Assembly (NCBI RefSeq): GCF_000521215.1
Contig: NZ_KI928921.1
Location: forward strand, 108,814 to 146,228
Length of the DNA: 37,415 bases
Direction: 5' to 3'
Source of the DNA: Labrenzia sp. DG1229
Lineage (GTDB): Bacteria > Pseudomonadota > Alphaproteobacteria > Rhizobiales > Stappiaceae
Shown here: positions 15,943-24,768 of the stretch, piece after piece
Position numbering within the stretch: position 1 is the first letter of the stretch
How the letters are laid out: every line of letters begins with the position of its first letter
The notes under the pieces: generated by a model
What the model was told of the DNA's origin: nothing
What the model saw: only the letters and a program-made list of their open reading frames with translations
Databases searched by the model: none
Program-made: the position numbers and the translations under genes

Positions 15943-17940
15943 CTAGGCAGCTCGCTCCGCTGAACTTCCAACGATCTTGACAACGTCAGCCATGATATCC
16001 GTCAACTGGAAGTCCTTGGAGTATAGACGGCGGCAACCCCCACTCGCCTTCAACAGGGAGGCGTCTTCATCCGGAATGATTCCGCCTACGACCACTGGTA
16101 TGTCATCCGCGCCTGCGTTCCTGAGCCGCTCCATGACATCGCGGACGAGGGCAAGATGCGACCCGGACAGGATCGACAATCCGATCACGTGAACGTCTTC
16201 CTCAACTGCCGCATTCACGATCTGCGCCGGTGTCAGCCGGATGCCTTCGTAGACAACCTCCATTCCGCAATCACGTGCGCGCACCGCAATTTGTTCCGCC
16301 CCGTTGGAATGACCGTCAAGCCCCGGTTTGCCGACCAGGAACTTGAGGCGGCGGCCAAGTTTTTCCGAAACCAGTTCGACCTCGTTTCGAACCGCTGCCA
16401 GATCGCCGGCATCGTCACGTGCAGCCTGCCCGACACCGGTCGGCGCCCTGTATTCGCCGAAGACATCGCGCAAGACACGGCCCCATTCTCCAGTGGTAAC
16501 ACCGGCCTTTGCAGCCGCAATGGATGGCTCCATGATGTTCCGGCCTTCCTGCGCGGCCGACTTGAGTTCGGCAAGCGTGGCCGAAACGGCAGCGTCATCG
16601 CGGGCTTCGCGCCAGGCCTTCACCTTTTCAACCGCTTCTTCCTCCACGTGCTCCGGCACAGTCAGGATGGCACCATCTTCACCCGCCGCCAGTGGAGAGG
16701 ATTCGCTTTCGATCCAACGGTTGACGCCGACAACGACCTGGTCGCCTGCCTCGATTGCGGCCAGACGCGCTGAGTTTGCTTCAACGAGCTGCCGTTTCAT
16801 ATAGCTGGAATCGACGGCAGCGACCGCACCTCCCATGGTATCGATCCGGGCAAGTTCCTCACGTGCCTCAGCCTTCAGCGCGTCGACTTTTCGGCTGACC
16901 TCCTGAGAACCATCAAAAATATCGGCATACTCGAGCAGGTCCGTTTCATAGGCCATGATCTGCTGCATCCGGAGCGACCATTGCTGATCGAACGGTCGCG
17001 GCAATCCGAGCGCTTCGTTCCAGGCCGGCAGTTGCACCGCCCGTGCTCGTGCATTCTTGGACAGCACCACGGCGAGCATTTCGACAAGAATCCGGTAGAC
17101 GTTGTTTTCCGGCTGCTGCTCGGTCAGTCCAAGAGAATTTACCTGGACACCGTAGCGGAAGCGCCGGTAGCGCTCGTCCTCGACGCCATAACGCTCCCGG
17201 CAGATTTCCTCCCAGAGTTCCGTAAATGCACGCATCTTGCACATTTCGGTAATGAACCGCATGCCGGCATTGACAAAAAAGGAGATCCGGCCAACGGCCT
17301 TTGGAAAATCCTCTTCCGGAATCGCCTTGCCTGCTTTCATGGAATCCAGAATGGCAATCGCGGTTGCCAGCGCAAAGGAGAGTTCCTGGACCGGAGTCGC
17401 GCCTGCTTCCTGCAAATGATAGGAACAGACATTCATCGGATTCCACTTGGGCATGTTGGAATAGGTCCAGGCAATCACGTCCGTAGTCAGTTTCAAAGAC
17501 GGCGCCGGTGGAAAAACATAGGTTCCGCGCGAAAGATATTCCTTGATGATGTCGTTCTGGGTCGTGCCCGAAAGAAGTGCGCGGTCGGCTCCCTGCTCGT
17601 CGGCAGCAGCGATGTAGAGCGACAGCAACCAGGGCGCCGTGGCATTGATTGTCATCGACGTGTTCATGCGCTCCAGCGGAATTTCGTGAAAGAGCGCACG
17701 CATGTCTCCAAGATGCGCGACCGGGACGCCGACCTTGCCGACTTCTCCTTGAGCCAGAAGATCGTCCGGATCATATCCGGTCTGTGTCGGCAAATCGAAC
17801 GCAACCGATAGCCCTGTCTGGCCCTTGGCAAGGTTCCCGCGATACAGCTTGTTCGATTCCGCTGCAGTCGAATGTCCCGCATAGGTTCGGAAAATCCAGG
17901 GGCGATCCCTGTCCCCGATATTCTTTCCCGCCTGGCTCAT
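15943..17940 (-). CDS. ecm: Ethylmalonyl-CoA mutase (B12-dependent)
   Basis: This 665-aa acyl-CoA mutase carries both the TIM-barrel substrate domain (N-terminal ~500 aa: RTYAGHSTAAESNKLYRGNL, GLSVAFDLPTQTGYDPD) and the C-terminal B12 domain with the DxHxxG cobalamin motif (KPGLDGHSNGAEQIAVRARDCGM), SILSGSH and VVVGGIIPDED. Length and the divergent crotonyl-CoA carboxylase/reductase gene identify it as Ecm (MeaA type) rather than methylmalonyl-CoA mutase. It converts ethylmalonyl-CoA to methylsuccinyl-CoA in the ethylmalonyl-CoA pathway. ATG 17940 has AAGGAG 7 nt upstream. It heads a same-strand run with the orphan gene, sbtA and sbtB. Confidence 0.93.
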   Translation of the reverse strand: MSQAGKNIGDRDRPWIFRTYAGHSTAAESNKLYRGNLAKGQTGLSVAFDLPTQTGYDPDDLLAQGEVGKVGVPVAHLGDMRALFHEIPLERMNTSMTINATAPWLLSLYIAAADEQGADRALLSGTTQNDIIKEYLSRGTYVFPPAPSLKLTTDVIAWTYSNMPKWNPMNVCSYHLQEAGATPVQELSFALATAIAILDSMKAGKAIPEEDFPKAVGRISFFVNAGMRFITEMCKMRAFTELWEEICRERYGVEDERYRRFRYGVQVNSLGLTEQQPENNVYRILVEMLAVVLSKNARARAVQLPAWNEALGLPRPFDQQWSLRMQQIMAYETDLLEYADIFDGSQEVSRKVDALKAEAREELARIDTMGGAVAAVDSSYMKRQLVEANSARLAAIEAGDQVVVGVNRWIESESSPLAAGEDGAILTVPEHVEEEAVEKVKAWREARDDAAVSATLAELKSAAQEGRNIMEPSIAAAKAGVTTGEWGRVLRDVFGEYRAPTGVGQAARDDAGDLAAVRNEVELVSEKLGRRLKFLVGKPGLDGHSNGAEQIAVRARDCGMEVVYEGIRLTPAQIVNAAVEEDVHVIGLSILSGSHLALVRDVMERLRNAGADDIPVVVGGIIPDEDASLLKASGGCRRLYSKDFQLTDIMADVVKIVGSSAERAA

Positions 17941-18224
17941 GCCACAACTCCTTCTAAGGCCTTCTTCTGCCTGTCTTATTCTGTATTCGCAGTGCCTGGG
18001 TCGCCCAGATCTCCCGGTCTGGCAGCAACTTGCACGAGATTACGCGCATGCGAAATTTCACTGTGCAATGCAAAATATGCTTGGCATTAAAATGCAAGTT
18101 AAGCAATAGTCGTATAGATCAACACCCTATTTTGAACAATAGTTGCGCAAAATGGGGTTCTGAGCCATTCGAGCCTTGTGCAGATGCGAAATCCGAAGTG
18201 ACAAGAAGCCCTGGGAGGGGATGA
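17941..18224. promoter_or_regulatory. Divergent ecm-ccr promoter region with repeated ATGCAA-type and palindromic motifs
   Basis: Three related motifs occur in 55 bp: GCATGCGAAATT (18046-18057), GCAATGCAAAAT (18065-18076) and AAATGCAAGTT (18090-18100). Next to ccr are the dyad CTATT-N6-AATAG (18127-18142) and the palindrome TTGCGCAA (18143-18150). TTTGCAAA-type sites are known for short-chain acyl-CoA regulators (RamB/PccR family) and palindromes for TetR-type CcrR. Assignment to either is speculation. Confidence 0.45.
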
Positions 18225-19526
18225 ATGACATCAGCAGCAGCAGCCGAAGCCAATGACAACCGAACTCTTGAGGATGCTCCGGTGAAAGATCTTTACGAAA
18301 TCGGTGAAATTCCACCACTCGGCCATGTCCCGAAAAACATGTATGCGTGGGCAATCCGGCGTGAGCGCCACGGAGCACCGGAAGATGCCATGCAGTTGGA
18401 GGTCGTGCCGACCTGGGAACTGGACAGCCACGAGGTGCTGGTTCTCGTGATGGCGGCAGGCGTCAACTACAACGGTATCTGGGCGGGTCTTGGTGAACCG
18501 ATCAGCCCGTTCGATGGCCACGGCGCTCCCTATCACATCGCCGGATCGGATGCCTCCGGGATCGTCTGGGCCGTCGGCGACAAGGTCAAGCGCTGGAAGG
18601 TCGGCGACGAGGTCGTCATTCACTGCAATCAGGACGACGGTGATGACGAGGAATGCAACGGTGGCGACCCGATGTTCTCCAACAGCCAGCGGATCTGGGG
18701 TTACGAGACACCGGACGGCTCCTTCGCGCAATTCACCCGCGCCCAGGCGCAGCAGTTGATGCCCCGGCCGAAGCACCTGACCTGGGAAGAAAGCGCCTGT
18801 TACACGCTGACATTGGCGACCGCCTACAGAATGTTGTTCGGACACCATCCGCATGAGCTGAAGCCCGGGCAGAATGTCCTGGTCTGGGGCGCGTCGGGGG
18901 GGCTTGGTTCCTATGCCATCCAGCTGATAACGGCAGCGGGCGCAAATGCCATCGGCGTCATCTCCGACGAAGACAAGCGGCAGTTCGTCATGGATCTCGG
19001 CGCCAAGGGCGTGATCAATCGCAAGGACTTCAACTGCTGGGGACAATTACCGGCCGTAGGCTCGCCCGAATACGGAGAGTGGTTCAAGGAAGCACGCAAT
19101 TTCGGCAAGGCGATCTGGCAATTCACCGGCAAGGGTAACAACGTCGATATCGTTTTTGAGCACCCTGGGGAAGCGACCTTTCCGATTTCGACATTCGTCT
19201 GCAAGAAGGGCGGCATGGTTGTTATCTGTGCCGGAACTTCCGGCTTCAATTGCACATTCGACGTCCGTTACATGTGGATGCACCAGAAACGCCTTCAGGG
19301 TTCGCACTTCGCCCATTTGAAACAGGCAGCCTCCGCCAACAAGTTGATGATCGAACGGCGCATAGATCCTTACATGTCCGAGGTTTTTCCGTGGGACCAG
19401 ATACCCAGGGCCCACACGAAAATGTGGAAGAACCAGCATGCACCCGGAAACATGTCGGTTCTGGTATCCGCTCCAACGACCGGGCTGAGAACATTCGAAG
19501 ACGTTCTGGAAGCTGGAAAGCGCTGA
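18225..19526 (+). CDS. ccr: Crotonyl-CoA carboxylase/reductase
   Basis: Ccr reductively carboxylates crotonyl-CoA with NADPH and CO2 to ethylmalonyl-CoA, the defining step of the ethylmalonyl-CoA pathway for acetate and other C2 assimilation. The 433-aa medium-chain dehydrogenase-like protein has the NADPH-binding Rossmann motif WGASGGLGSYAIQL. Residues known to hold CO2 in this family are in place: NYNG (Asn), RIWGYETPDGSFAQF (aromatic-Glu) and MHQKRLQGSHFAH (His). The long acidic insert QDDGDDEECNGGDP is typical. GGGAGGGG lies 4 nt before ATG 18225. It is divergent from ecm and followed by a strong terminator. Confidence 0.96.
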   Translation: MTSAAAAEANDNRTLEDAPVKDLYEIGEIPPLGHVPKNMYAWAIRRERHGAPEDAMQLEVVPTWELDSHEVLVLVMAAGVNYNGIWAGLGEPISPFDGHGAPYHIAGSDASGIVWAVGDKVKRWKVGDEVVIHCNQDDGDDEECNGGDPMFSNSQRIWGYETPDGSFAQFTRAQAQQLMPRPKHLTWEESACYTLTLATAYRMLFGHHPHELKPGQNVLVWGASGGLGSYAIQLITAAGANAIGVISDEDKRQFVMDLGAKGVINRKDFNCWGQLPAVGSPEYGEWFKEARNFGKAIWQFTGKGNNVDIVFEHPGEATFPISTFVCKKGGMVVICAGTSGFNCTFDVRYMWMHQKRLQGSHFAHLKQAASANKLMIERRIDPYMSEVFPWDQIPRAHTKMWKNQHAPGNMSVLVSAPTTGLRTFEDVLEAGKR

Positions 19527-19573
19527 CAAAAAGCTCCCTGAAAGGCTTGAACCCCAAGCCTGATGCAGCCTGG

Positions 19574-19608
19574 CCGGCCCGTGTCTCACGGGCCGGTCTT
19601 TTCGTTTT
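19574..19608 (+). terminator. Rho-independent terminator of ccr
   Basis: A perfect 10-bp GC stem CCGGCCCGTG / CACGGGCCGG with a TCT loop (19574-19596) is followed by TCTTTTCGTTTT. It lies 48 nt after the ccr stop. Confidence 0.93.
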
Positions 19609-19884
19609 GGCCCATGGTCCAGGGTCATGCCGAACTGCACACCGGGAATCGGGCCCGTTCCCGATAGAAGCGAAATTGCCGCTTCAACAAGATTCATTCC
19701 CTGACCTGCCGCAGCAAGAAGTCGCGACAGCTTCGCAAGCAATGCATCTGCCTAAGCATCGGTGTCGGGCAACCATAGGCATTGCCCACAATTCCTTTTG
19801 GGCCTGCCGCAATTCTGCTGCGTTGTCGACATCCTTTAAGAAGTAGAATCGATTCGTTGGCACGCAACCGGAGATCCGCCGCAC
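19609..19884. other. Intergenic region before the CAP-domain gene
   Basis: No credible gene or motif is seen between the ccr terminator and the CAP-domain gene. Reading frames crossing it are antisense shadows of the next gene. Confidence 0.5.
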
Positions 19885-20421
19885 GTGAACAAGCTCCACA
19901 GGGGTTTTCGGACCACCAGATATGCCCTTGCCGCTATTGCCGCGCTCTCTGTCGCCGCATGCCAGAGCGAACGCTTTCAAACGCCGCCGTTTTACAAGGA
20001 TCTTGCACGCGTGGACGGTCAGGTCGACACGTCCACCGCGGCGCAGATGATTTCGCAATATAGGATCAACAACGGACTGCCGGCGGTTGCACCAGACCCT
20101 CAACTCAACGCAATCGCCAAATCCCAGGCCGAAGCAATGGCCGCGGCCGGATCGGTACAGGCATCCCTCGCACCCGACCAGCAACTGGCAACGCGCATGT
20201 CGTCCATCGGCGAATCGAAGACGGCTGCGGCGGAAAATGTCAGCGCGGGTTACAGGACATTTGCGGAAGCCTTTTCAGGCTGGCGGGAGTCGCCCGGGCA
20301 CAATCAGGTTCTTCTGACCGGTGACGCAACCCGGCTGGGTATCGCAACAGCCTATTCGCCCACTGCCAAGCACAAGGTCTTTTGGTCCCTGGTTCTGGCG
20401 TCGCCCCGGCCCGCACAGTAG
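19885..20421 (+). CDS. CAP-domain (SCP/PR-1-like) lipoprotein
   Basis: This 178-aa protein has a lipoprotein signal: a short basic start, a hydrophobic stretch and lipobox VAAC with Cys26. A bacterial CAP domain follows: AAQMISQYRINNGLPAVAPDPQLNAIAKSQAEAMAAAG, AAAENVSAGYRTFAEAFSGWRESPGHNQVLL and the closing LGIATAYSPTAKHKVFWSLVLA. The central HE/His features typical of eukaryotic CAP proteins are only partly kept (ENV and GHN). The start is GTG 19885 with GGAG 11 nt upstream. Bacterial relatives are common envelope lipoproteins of unclear function. Confidence 0.85.
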   Translation: MNKLHRGFRTTRYALAAIAALSVAACQSERFQTPPFYKDLARVDGQVDTSTAAQMISQYRINNGLPAVAPDPQLNAIAKSQAEAMAAAGSVQASLAPDQQLATRMSSIGESKTAAAENVSAGYRTFAEAFSGWRESPGHNQVLLTGDATRLGIATAYSPTAKHKVFWSLVLASPRPAQ

Positions 20422-20428
20422 AAATCGT

Positions 20429-20842
20429 CTAGTAACGGCGCGGATATCGGGGATAAATGGGCTGGACCGGCCGCACCACCGCCGGCGGACGCCTGTAGAT
20501 CGGATAGTTGTTTGAGTACCGCGGCACACCGATATAGACCCCGGCACTCGGGATCGGCCGACCGTAGTAGCTCCCCTGAACTCCGTAACTCAGATATTTC
20601 CCAGACACCCAGCCCTTGACGTTCGCAAACGCAGCGTCGCACCAGGAAAAGTTCGCCGTGCATCCGAATACGGTGACACCACCGCCCTGTGGTACCGTCG
20701 TGATAACAGGATAATTCGTGCCCGGTCCTGCGCGCATGTTGAGGTTTGCGGTCGTGTAAGCAATCGCGGGACCTGACTGGGCCTGCGCTGGCATTGACAT
20801 CATGGCCACGGCGCAAAACGCAAGCGGCAAGCGGATCATCAT
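20429..20842 (-). CDS. Exported SH3-domain protein
   Basis: This 137-aa protein has a signal peptide (MMIRLPLAFCAVAMMSMPAQAQ), a bacterial SH3 domain (TTANLNMRAGPGTNYPVITTVPQGGGVTVFGC ... WCDAAFANVKGWVSGKYL) and a C-terminal Pro/Tyr/Arg-rich tail (RRPPAVVRPVQPIYPRYPRRY). The frame opens at 20926, but ATG 20842 has GGAGA 8 nt upstream and places the signal peptide at the start. Such proteins probably bind peptidoglycan in the periplasm. It is convergent with the CAP lipoprotein gene, with only 7 bp between stops. Confidence 0.85.
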   Translation of the reverse strand: MMIRLPLAFCAVAMMSMPAQAQSGPAIAYTTANLNMRAGPGTNYPVITTVPQGGGVTVFGCTANFSWCDAAFANVKGWVSGKYLSYGVQGSYYGRPIPSAGVYIGVPRYSNNYPIYRRPPAVVRPVQPIYPRYPRRY

Positions 20843-21050
20843 ATTATCATTCTCCGAATAACTTGAGACCGGGCGTAGACCGCCCGGGCTCCAAGCCCAC
20901 ACGGTGCAGATGTGGGAAGACAACATGGCAAAAATATAGCACCTGGGCCGGGATTTCCTGATCGGCCGGTCAAAAGAAGAGATTCCCCTTGCCCTCGACC
21001 TGCCCGATCGGCTTCATTTGGGGGGAAACGATAGGCGGGGAAGAACCAAC

Positions 21051-21542
21051 ATGAACAGCATTCGCAAGCTTGCATCGGCAGTGGCAGTTTCAGCAGCATT
21101 GCTCCTGGTGTCTCAGACGAACGCCTCTGCGTTTGACGCCCATGCAGGGTACTATTATCCCGAACCCCAGACTCGCGAAGTTTATATTTCCGAGCTGCCT
21201 GTCGCACCGGACGCTCAGGAGCGGTCTCGAGCTGCCTTTGTCATCGGGCTTGCCGCTCAGCACGCGAAGCAGAATCATGCAGCCGGGTATCACCTCTTTG
21301 CCAAGGGGGGAGACCTTGAGAAACTGATCATCGTCTCTACGGGTGACGACCGGTATGACACGTTGTATCGCATGCGCGCGCTTCTTGCTGCTCTGACCTC
21401 CCTGGCACGGTCAACGGAGCTTTTCGCGCGCTCCAATCATCCTCATGAATTGAATTTTCTCGACTTCTGCAAGCTTATCGGCTTCACGCAGGTCACCGTG
21501 ACCAACGGCAAGGATGTCGCGCACCAGATCAAGATCCAGTAG
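21051..21542 (+). CDS. Small exported protein of unknown function
   Basis: This 163-aa protein begins with a clear Sec signal (MNSIRKLASAVAVSAALLLVSQTNASA, cleavage around residue 27). A predicted alpha-helical mature part follows (SRAAFVIGLAAQHAKQNHAAGYHLFAKGGD and LYRMRALLAALTSLARSTELFARS) with a tail VTVTNGKDVAHQIKIQ. GGGGAAG lies 7 nt before ATG 21051. I recognise no characterised family. It is probably periplasmic and lies between an SH3 protein and a GH25 lysozyme, so an envelope role is a reasonable guess only. Confidence 0.8.
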   Translation: MNSIRKLASAVAVSAALLLVSQTNASAFDAHAGYYYPEPQTREVYISELPVAPDAQERSRAAFVIGLAAQHAKQNHAAGYHLFAKGGDLEKLIIVSTGDDRYDTLYRMRALLAALTSLARSTELFARSNHPHELNFLDFCKLIGFTQVTVTNGKDVAHQIKIQ

Positions 21543-21579
21543 ATCGCGCCGGAGCCGACCGTCTGCCACCCGTGAGCCC

Positions 21580-22311
21580 TCAGCGCTTGAGCTTGCCCTT
21601 GAGCCAGGCGCGGTACTGGGACTTGGTTCCGAAGAATGCGTTGCGGTCGACGTCGCCCTTGACCCCGGAGACACGTCCTTCGGCCGTATACTGCCAGAAG
21701 ACCCAGTCGTCCCGCTGGTCGTAGATGTTCTTGGGATGCGTGGCGACGGACCGCAGCCAGAATTGTTCGCCCTTCAAGGCTCCGACCATCCGGTCCCGGT
21801 GAAAATCCACCGATGAGTAGATCACCGGCCTTTTGCCGTAGTGCCGCTCCATTTCGTCCAGGAAAACCTTCATGTCGCGGACAATTTTTGCCCGCTCCGG
21901 TCTCAAGCGGCAGGTCTTGGAATGGGCGTTCCACTCCATATCGAGGACGAGGGGAATCGCATCGGGATCCTGGGGAACCACTTCCTTGACCCAGGCGATC
22001 TGTTCCTCGACCGGACGGCAGAAGTAATAGAAGTGATAAGCGCCCCTTGGAACACCTGCCTTGCGCGCCGCAATCCAGTTTTGTGCGAATCTGGGATCAG
22101 CATGATCTCCGCCCTCGGTCGCCTTGATCCAGGCAAATGCAACTCCGGATTTTTTGACCTTGTCCCAGTCGATGTCCCCCTGCCAGCGCGACACATCGAT
22201 ACCGTGAACTGCATAGTCTTCCGGCGTCGGGTCCGGAAAGTCATAAGCCGAACAAGCGCCCAGGAACAATATTCCGAACATCGAACAGAAGGATTTGACC
22301 AGGGCCAGCAC
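21580..22311 (-). CDS. GH25 family lysozyme, lipoprotein
   Basis: GH25 enzymes cleave the MurNAc-GlcNAc bond of peptidoglycan. Family landmarks are present: HGIDVSRWQGDIDW at the barrel start, FAWIKATEGGDHADPRF, GAYHFYYF, the catalytic D-x-E in IPLVLDMEWN, and FWQYTAEG...VDRNAFFG at the end. A lipobox lies in LFLGACSAY. The frame opens at 22407, but GTG 22311 with GAGG 5 nt upstream puts the signal peptide at the N-terminus (about 243 aa); the start is moderately certain. It is convergent with the small exported protein gene. A phage-type lysozyme origin is possible for GH25, but no phage genes surround it. Confidence 0.88.
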   Translation of the reverse strand: MLALVKSFCSMFGILFLGACSAYDFPDPTPEDYAVHGIDVSRWQGDIDWDKVKKSGVAFAWIKATEGGDHADPRFAQNWIAARKAGVPRGAYHFYYFCRPVEEQIAWVKEVVPQDPDAIPLVLDMEWNAHSKTCRLRPERAKIVRDMKVFLDEMERHYGKRPVIYSSVDFHRDRMVGALKGEQFWLRSVATHPKNIYDQRDDWVFWQYTAEGRVSGVKGDVDRNAFFGTKSQYRAWLKGKLKR

Positions 22312-22864
22312 AGCAACCTCTACAGAGTTAACAAAGGCTTTTCTTGTCCGCTCAAAATGCGCGCGAGTTCCTAACGGAACGTGGACGAATTGACAAAATC
22401 TCCGCAAAAACCCGTATTCATCTTTAACCGGCTACCCGATTAGGGCGGCATTGCGGCAGCACGAAGACAAGAACCTGACTGTCGAGGAATTTCGAGGGAC
22501 AATCAGGACGACGCTCTGGCCGTGGCCACACCTGATGTGTCATGGCTGACAAGCTTTTTGGCCAGCTTGTCGACGGCCCGCCGCATATTTTGCTTGGCAG
22601 GGGAACCGAACCGATTGGATAAATTTCTGCAATCAGGCTGAAGACTGAGTGTTTCCCCAAATTTTCCAGTGTAAGACCAATTCGTCTCATCTATCGTGTG
22701 AAACCGTGCAGTAAAAACAAAAACACGGCACAACCTGGAAAATCATAGTGTTAAAAATTCGCGTGTTTACTTCACGTCGACCGCAGCAAATCGTCATTCA
22801 GGTAGACTATTTCAACCGGGGAAGATAAAAAAATCTCAAAGAGATAAAAATCCGGGGGGCATTT
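22312..22864. other. Intergenic region before the TetR regulator
   Basis: About 550 bp. Short minus-strand frames cross 22424-22733 but lack ribosome sites and recognisable proteins. The last ~150 bp becomes AT-rich and probably holds the tetR promoter. Nothing else is supported. Confidence 0.4.
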
Positions 22865-23425
22865 ATGAATGAACGTGAAATCAAGATTGTTGAGACGGCG
22901 CTTCAACTTTTTTCTCACTACGGAGTCAAGAAGACAACCATGAGCGAAATAGCAACCGCCGCCGGGGTTGCAAGACAAACACTTTACAATGCTTACGATT
23001 GCAAGGAAAAGCTGATCTACGACGCCGTAGAGCATCATGTTCGCAAATCGTCAAGCCTCATTTCCGAAGAATGCGCCGAATTGGACACTCTCGGCGAACG
23101 TCTCGATGTCGCTTTTTTCCACCTGAGCGCCAAGCCCTGCGAAATGATGCTTCAAATGCCTCACGGTGAAGAAATTCTCCAGATAGTCGAAGGAATTGAC
23201 GCATCGAAGAAGGAGAGCATCGTTCGAATTTGCAACGAGGCGATCGGGAATGCCCTGGAGCCGTTCAGGGACAGACTGCGACTTGGCACCGTTGAATTCG
23301 GAGATCTTTGCAATTTTATCAGGCTTTCCTTCGACCAGATCAGAACCAAGAGCGAAGAAAAGAACCAGATTGAACGGTCGTACGCGCCGCTCAGACAATT
23401 GCTTGAAAACAGCGTCAGGAACTGA
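22865..23425 (+). CDS. TetR-family transcriptional regulator
   Basis: This 186-aa regulator has the TetR N-terminal helix-turn-helix: IVETALQLFSHYGVKKTTMSEIATAAGVARQTLYNAYDCKEKLIYDAV (residues ~8-55). A variable ligand-binding helical domain follows. GGGGGG lies about 6 nt before ATG 22865. Neighbouring genes are a lysozyme (divergent, ~550 bp away) and a porin (convergent), neither clearly a target. The effector is unknown. Confidence 0.9.
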   Translation: MNEREIKIVETALQLFSHYGVKKTTMSEIATAAGVARQTLYNAYDCKEKLIYDAVEHHVRKSSSLISEECAELDTLGERLDVAFFHLSAKPCEMMLQMPHGEEILQIVEGIDASKKESIVRICNEAIGNALEPFRDRLRLGTVEFGDLCNFIRLSFDQIRTKSEEKNQIERSYAPLRQLLENSVRN

Positions 23426-23487
23426 CCACACGCCAGCATTTGGCTTCTGAATTCATTGAACGGAAATCCGGCCTCCAGATAGGGGGA

Positions 23488-23515
23488 GGCCCGGCAGTTT
23501 GGAGTCTGCCGGGCC
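23488..23515. terminator. Hairpin between convergent tetR and porin genes
   Basis: A perfect 10-bp stem GGCCCGGCAG / CTGCCGGGCC with an 8-nt loop lies between the stops of two convergent genes. Neither side has a clear T-run, so the call rests on stem strength and position. Confidence 0.65.
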
Positions 23516-23565
23516 GAATGACTGAGAGGAGGTCAATTATTCTCAGTCAGATTCTAATCGGAAGA

Positions 23566-24768
23566 TTAGAATGTGCGCTGCATACGAACACCAAAGAGGA
23601 GTTCGTCAAGGTCATCAACATTCTGACCGGTGATGTCGGCGCTCGTGTTGGAGTAACCAACGTCAGCACCCAGAACGAAACCGGAGACCGGCTCCCACTG
23701 GACTGAACCGTCGATTGCCCAGCGGTCAATGTCGGCATCGGTTGCCCCGATGAAGTCTTCCTGATCGACGTGTGCGTAGGAACCGTCAACTGCAAGACCG
23801 ATGGTCGGGGTTGCCTGGATGTAGACACCGGCTGACAGGGAGTAACCGGTGCTCTTGTCACCGTTTCCGCCGTAATCGGCCACGGACCCAAGTGTTGTTC
23901 CAGCGTTGTTGACCACGGAGATGTCGGTGATGCCGTTGCCGATGTAGGACAGCGCACCGTCAGCGTAGAAACCCTGGAAGTAGATGTTGGAACCGGAACT
24001 CGCGAACGGCAGGTTGACGTTCACACCGGCGCCGATTGCCCAGCCCAGACTGTCTTCATCACCGGAAGCATTCGTCCTGTTGAAGGCTGCATCCGGATAG
24101 ACCTGGTGCAGGGCACCGGAAAGCTGTGCGGAACCCCAACCCTGGGACATGCTGAGTGCAGCAACGAAATCGGGAGCGCGTGTGCCGCCATAGGCACCGA
24201 CTTCGCGGTCGGAACGGTCTTCAAGAGCGACCGTTGCCGAGAAGCCGTTGCCGAACGCGGCGGTGTAGGCGAGCTGGTTCGTTGTGACATCGGACCAGTC
24301 ACGCGTGACAACACCGATGAAGGCCTGACCGGTGTAGATGTTGAAGTTAGATCCGAGATAACCGGCTGTCAGGCCGCCCCACTGGATATAACCCGCATCG
24401 AGTTTGAAGCCGTTTTCCCCGTTCTGGACCTGCATGCGCAGACCGACATATGCACGCAAGGTGCCGAATTCGGTGGCATTACGAGCATCGAGGTAGGCGT
24501 AACCGCGCGTCAGCCAGGAATAGCCGTCAGAATCACGGGAGCCCCATGGACCATCTTCCAGAACGTTATTGACAACGAACTGTGTACGAAGACGACCGCC
24601 AACACGCAGGCAGGTTTCGGTACCCGGGATATAGTAGAAGCGAGAGCCGTAAGCGTCACAGACGCGAACGTAATCGACCGGCTCCGGAGCAACCGGAAGA
24701 TCGGCTGCCTGAGCGGTGGTAGCGGTAGCAGCTGCAGCTACTCCAAGCATCAAAGCTTTTAATTTCAT
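23566..24768 (-). CDS. Outer-membrane porin (Omp2b/RopB type, Porin_2 family)
   Basis: This 400-aa porin starts with a signal peptide (MKLKALMLGVAAAATATTAQA, then ADLP). The Porin_2 hallmark follows: EPVDYVRVCDAYGSRFYYIPGTETCLRVGGRLR, with a conserved Cys pair. Amphipathic beta-strands run to the C-terminal LLFGVRMQRTF, where the final Phe is the barrel-assembly signal. The frame extends to 24873, but ATG 24768 has GGAGA 5-6 nt upstream and matches the family. It forms general diffusion trimers in alphaproteobacteria. A 600-bp low-GC upstream region suggests strong or regulated expression. Confidence 0.93.
   Translation of the reverse strand: MKLKALMLGVAAAATATTAQAADLPVAPEPVDYVRVCDAYGSRFYYIPGTETCLRVGGRLRTQFVVNNVLEDGPWGSRDSDGYSWLTRGYAYLDARNATEFGTLRAYVGLRMQVQNGENGFKLDAGYIQWGGLTAGYLGSNFNIYTGQAFIGVVTRDWSDVTTNQLAYTAAFGNGFSATVALEDRSDREVGAYGGTRAPDFVAALSMSQGWGSAQLSGALHQVYPDAAFNRTNASGDEDSLGWAIGAGVNVNLPFASSGSNIYFQGFYADGALSYIGNGITDISVVNNAGTTLGSVADYGGNGDKSTGYSLSAGVYIQATPTIGLAVDGSYAHVDQEDFIGATDADIDRWAIDGSVQWEPVSGFVLGADVGYSNTSADITGQNVDDLDELLFGVRMQRTF

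Noticed and set aside
16981..17811. 276-aa plus-strand frame opposite ecm
   Set aside because: Antisense shadow of a highly conserved enzyme; high-GC genes often leave such open frames.
18231..19046. 271-aa minus-strand frame opposite ccr
   Set aside because: Antisense shadow; no ribosome site, no recognisable domain.
21580..22311. GH25 lysozyme as evidence of a prophage
   Set aside because: It has a lipoprotein signal and no neighbouring phage structural, holin or integrase genes.
22424..22733. Minus-strand small frames upstream of tetR
   Set aside because: No ribosome site, no family, unconvincing composition; left as intergenic.
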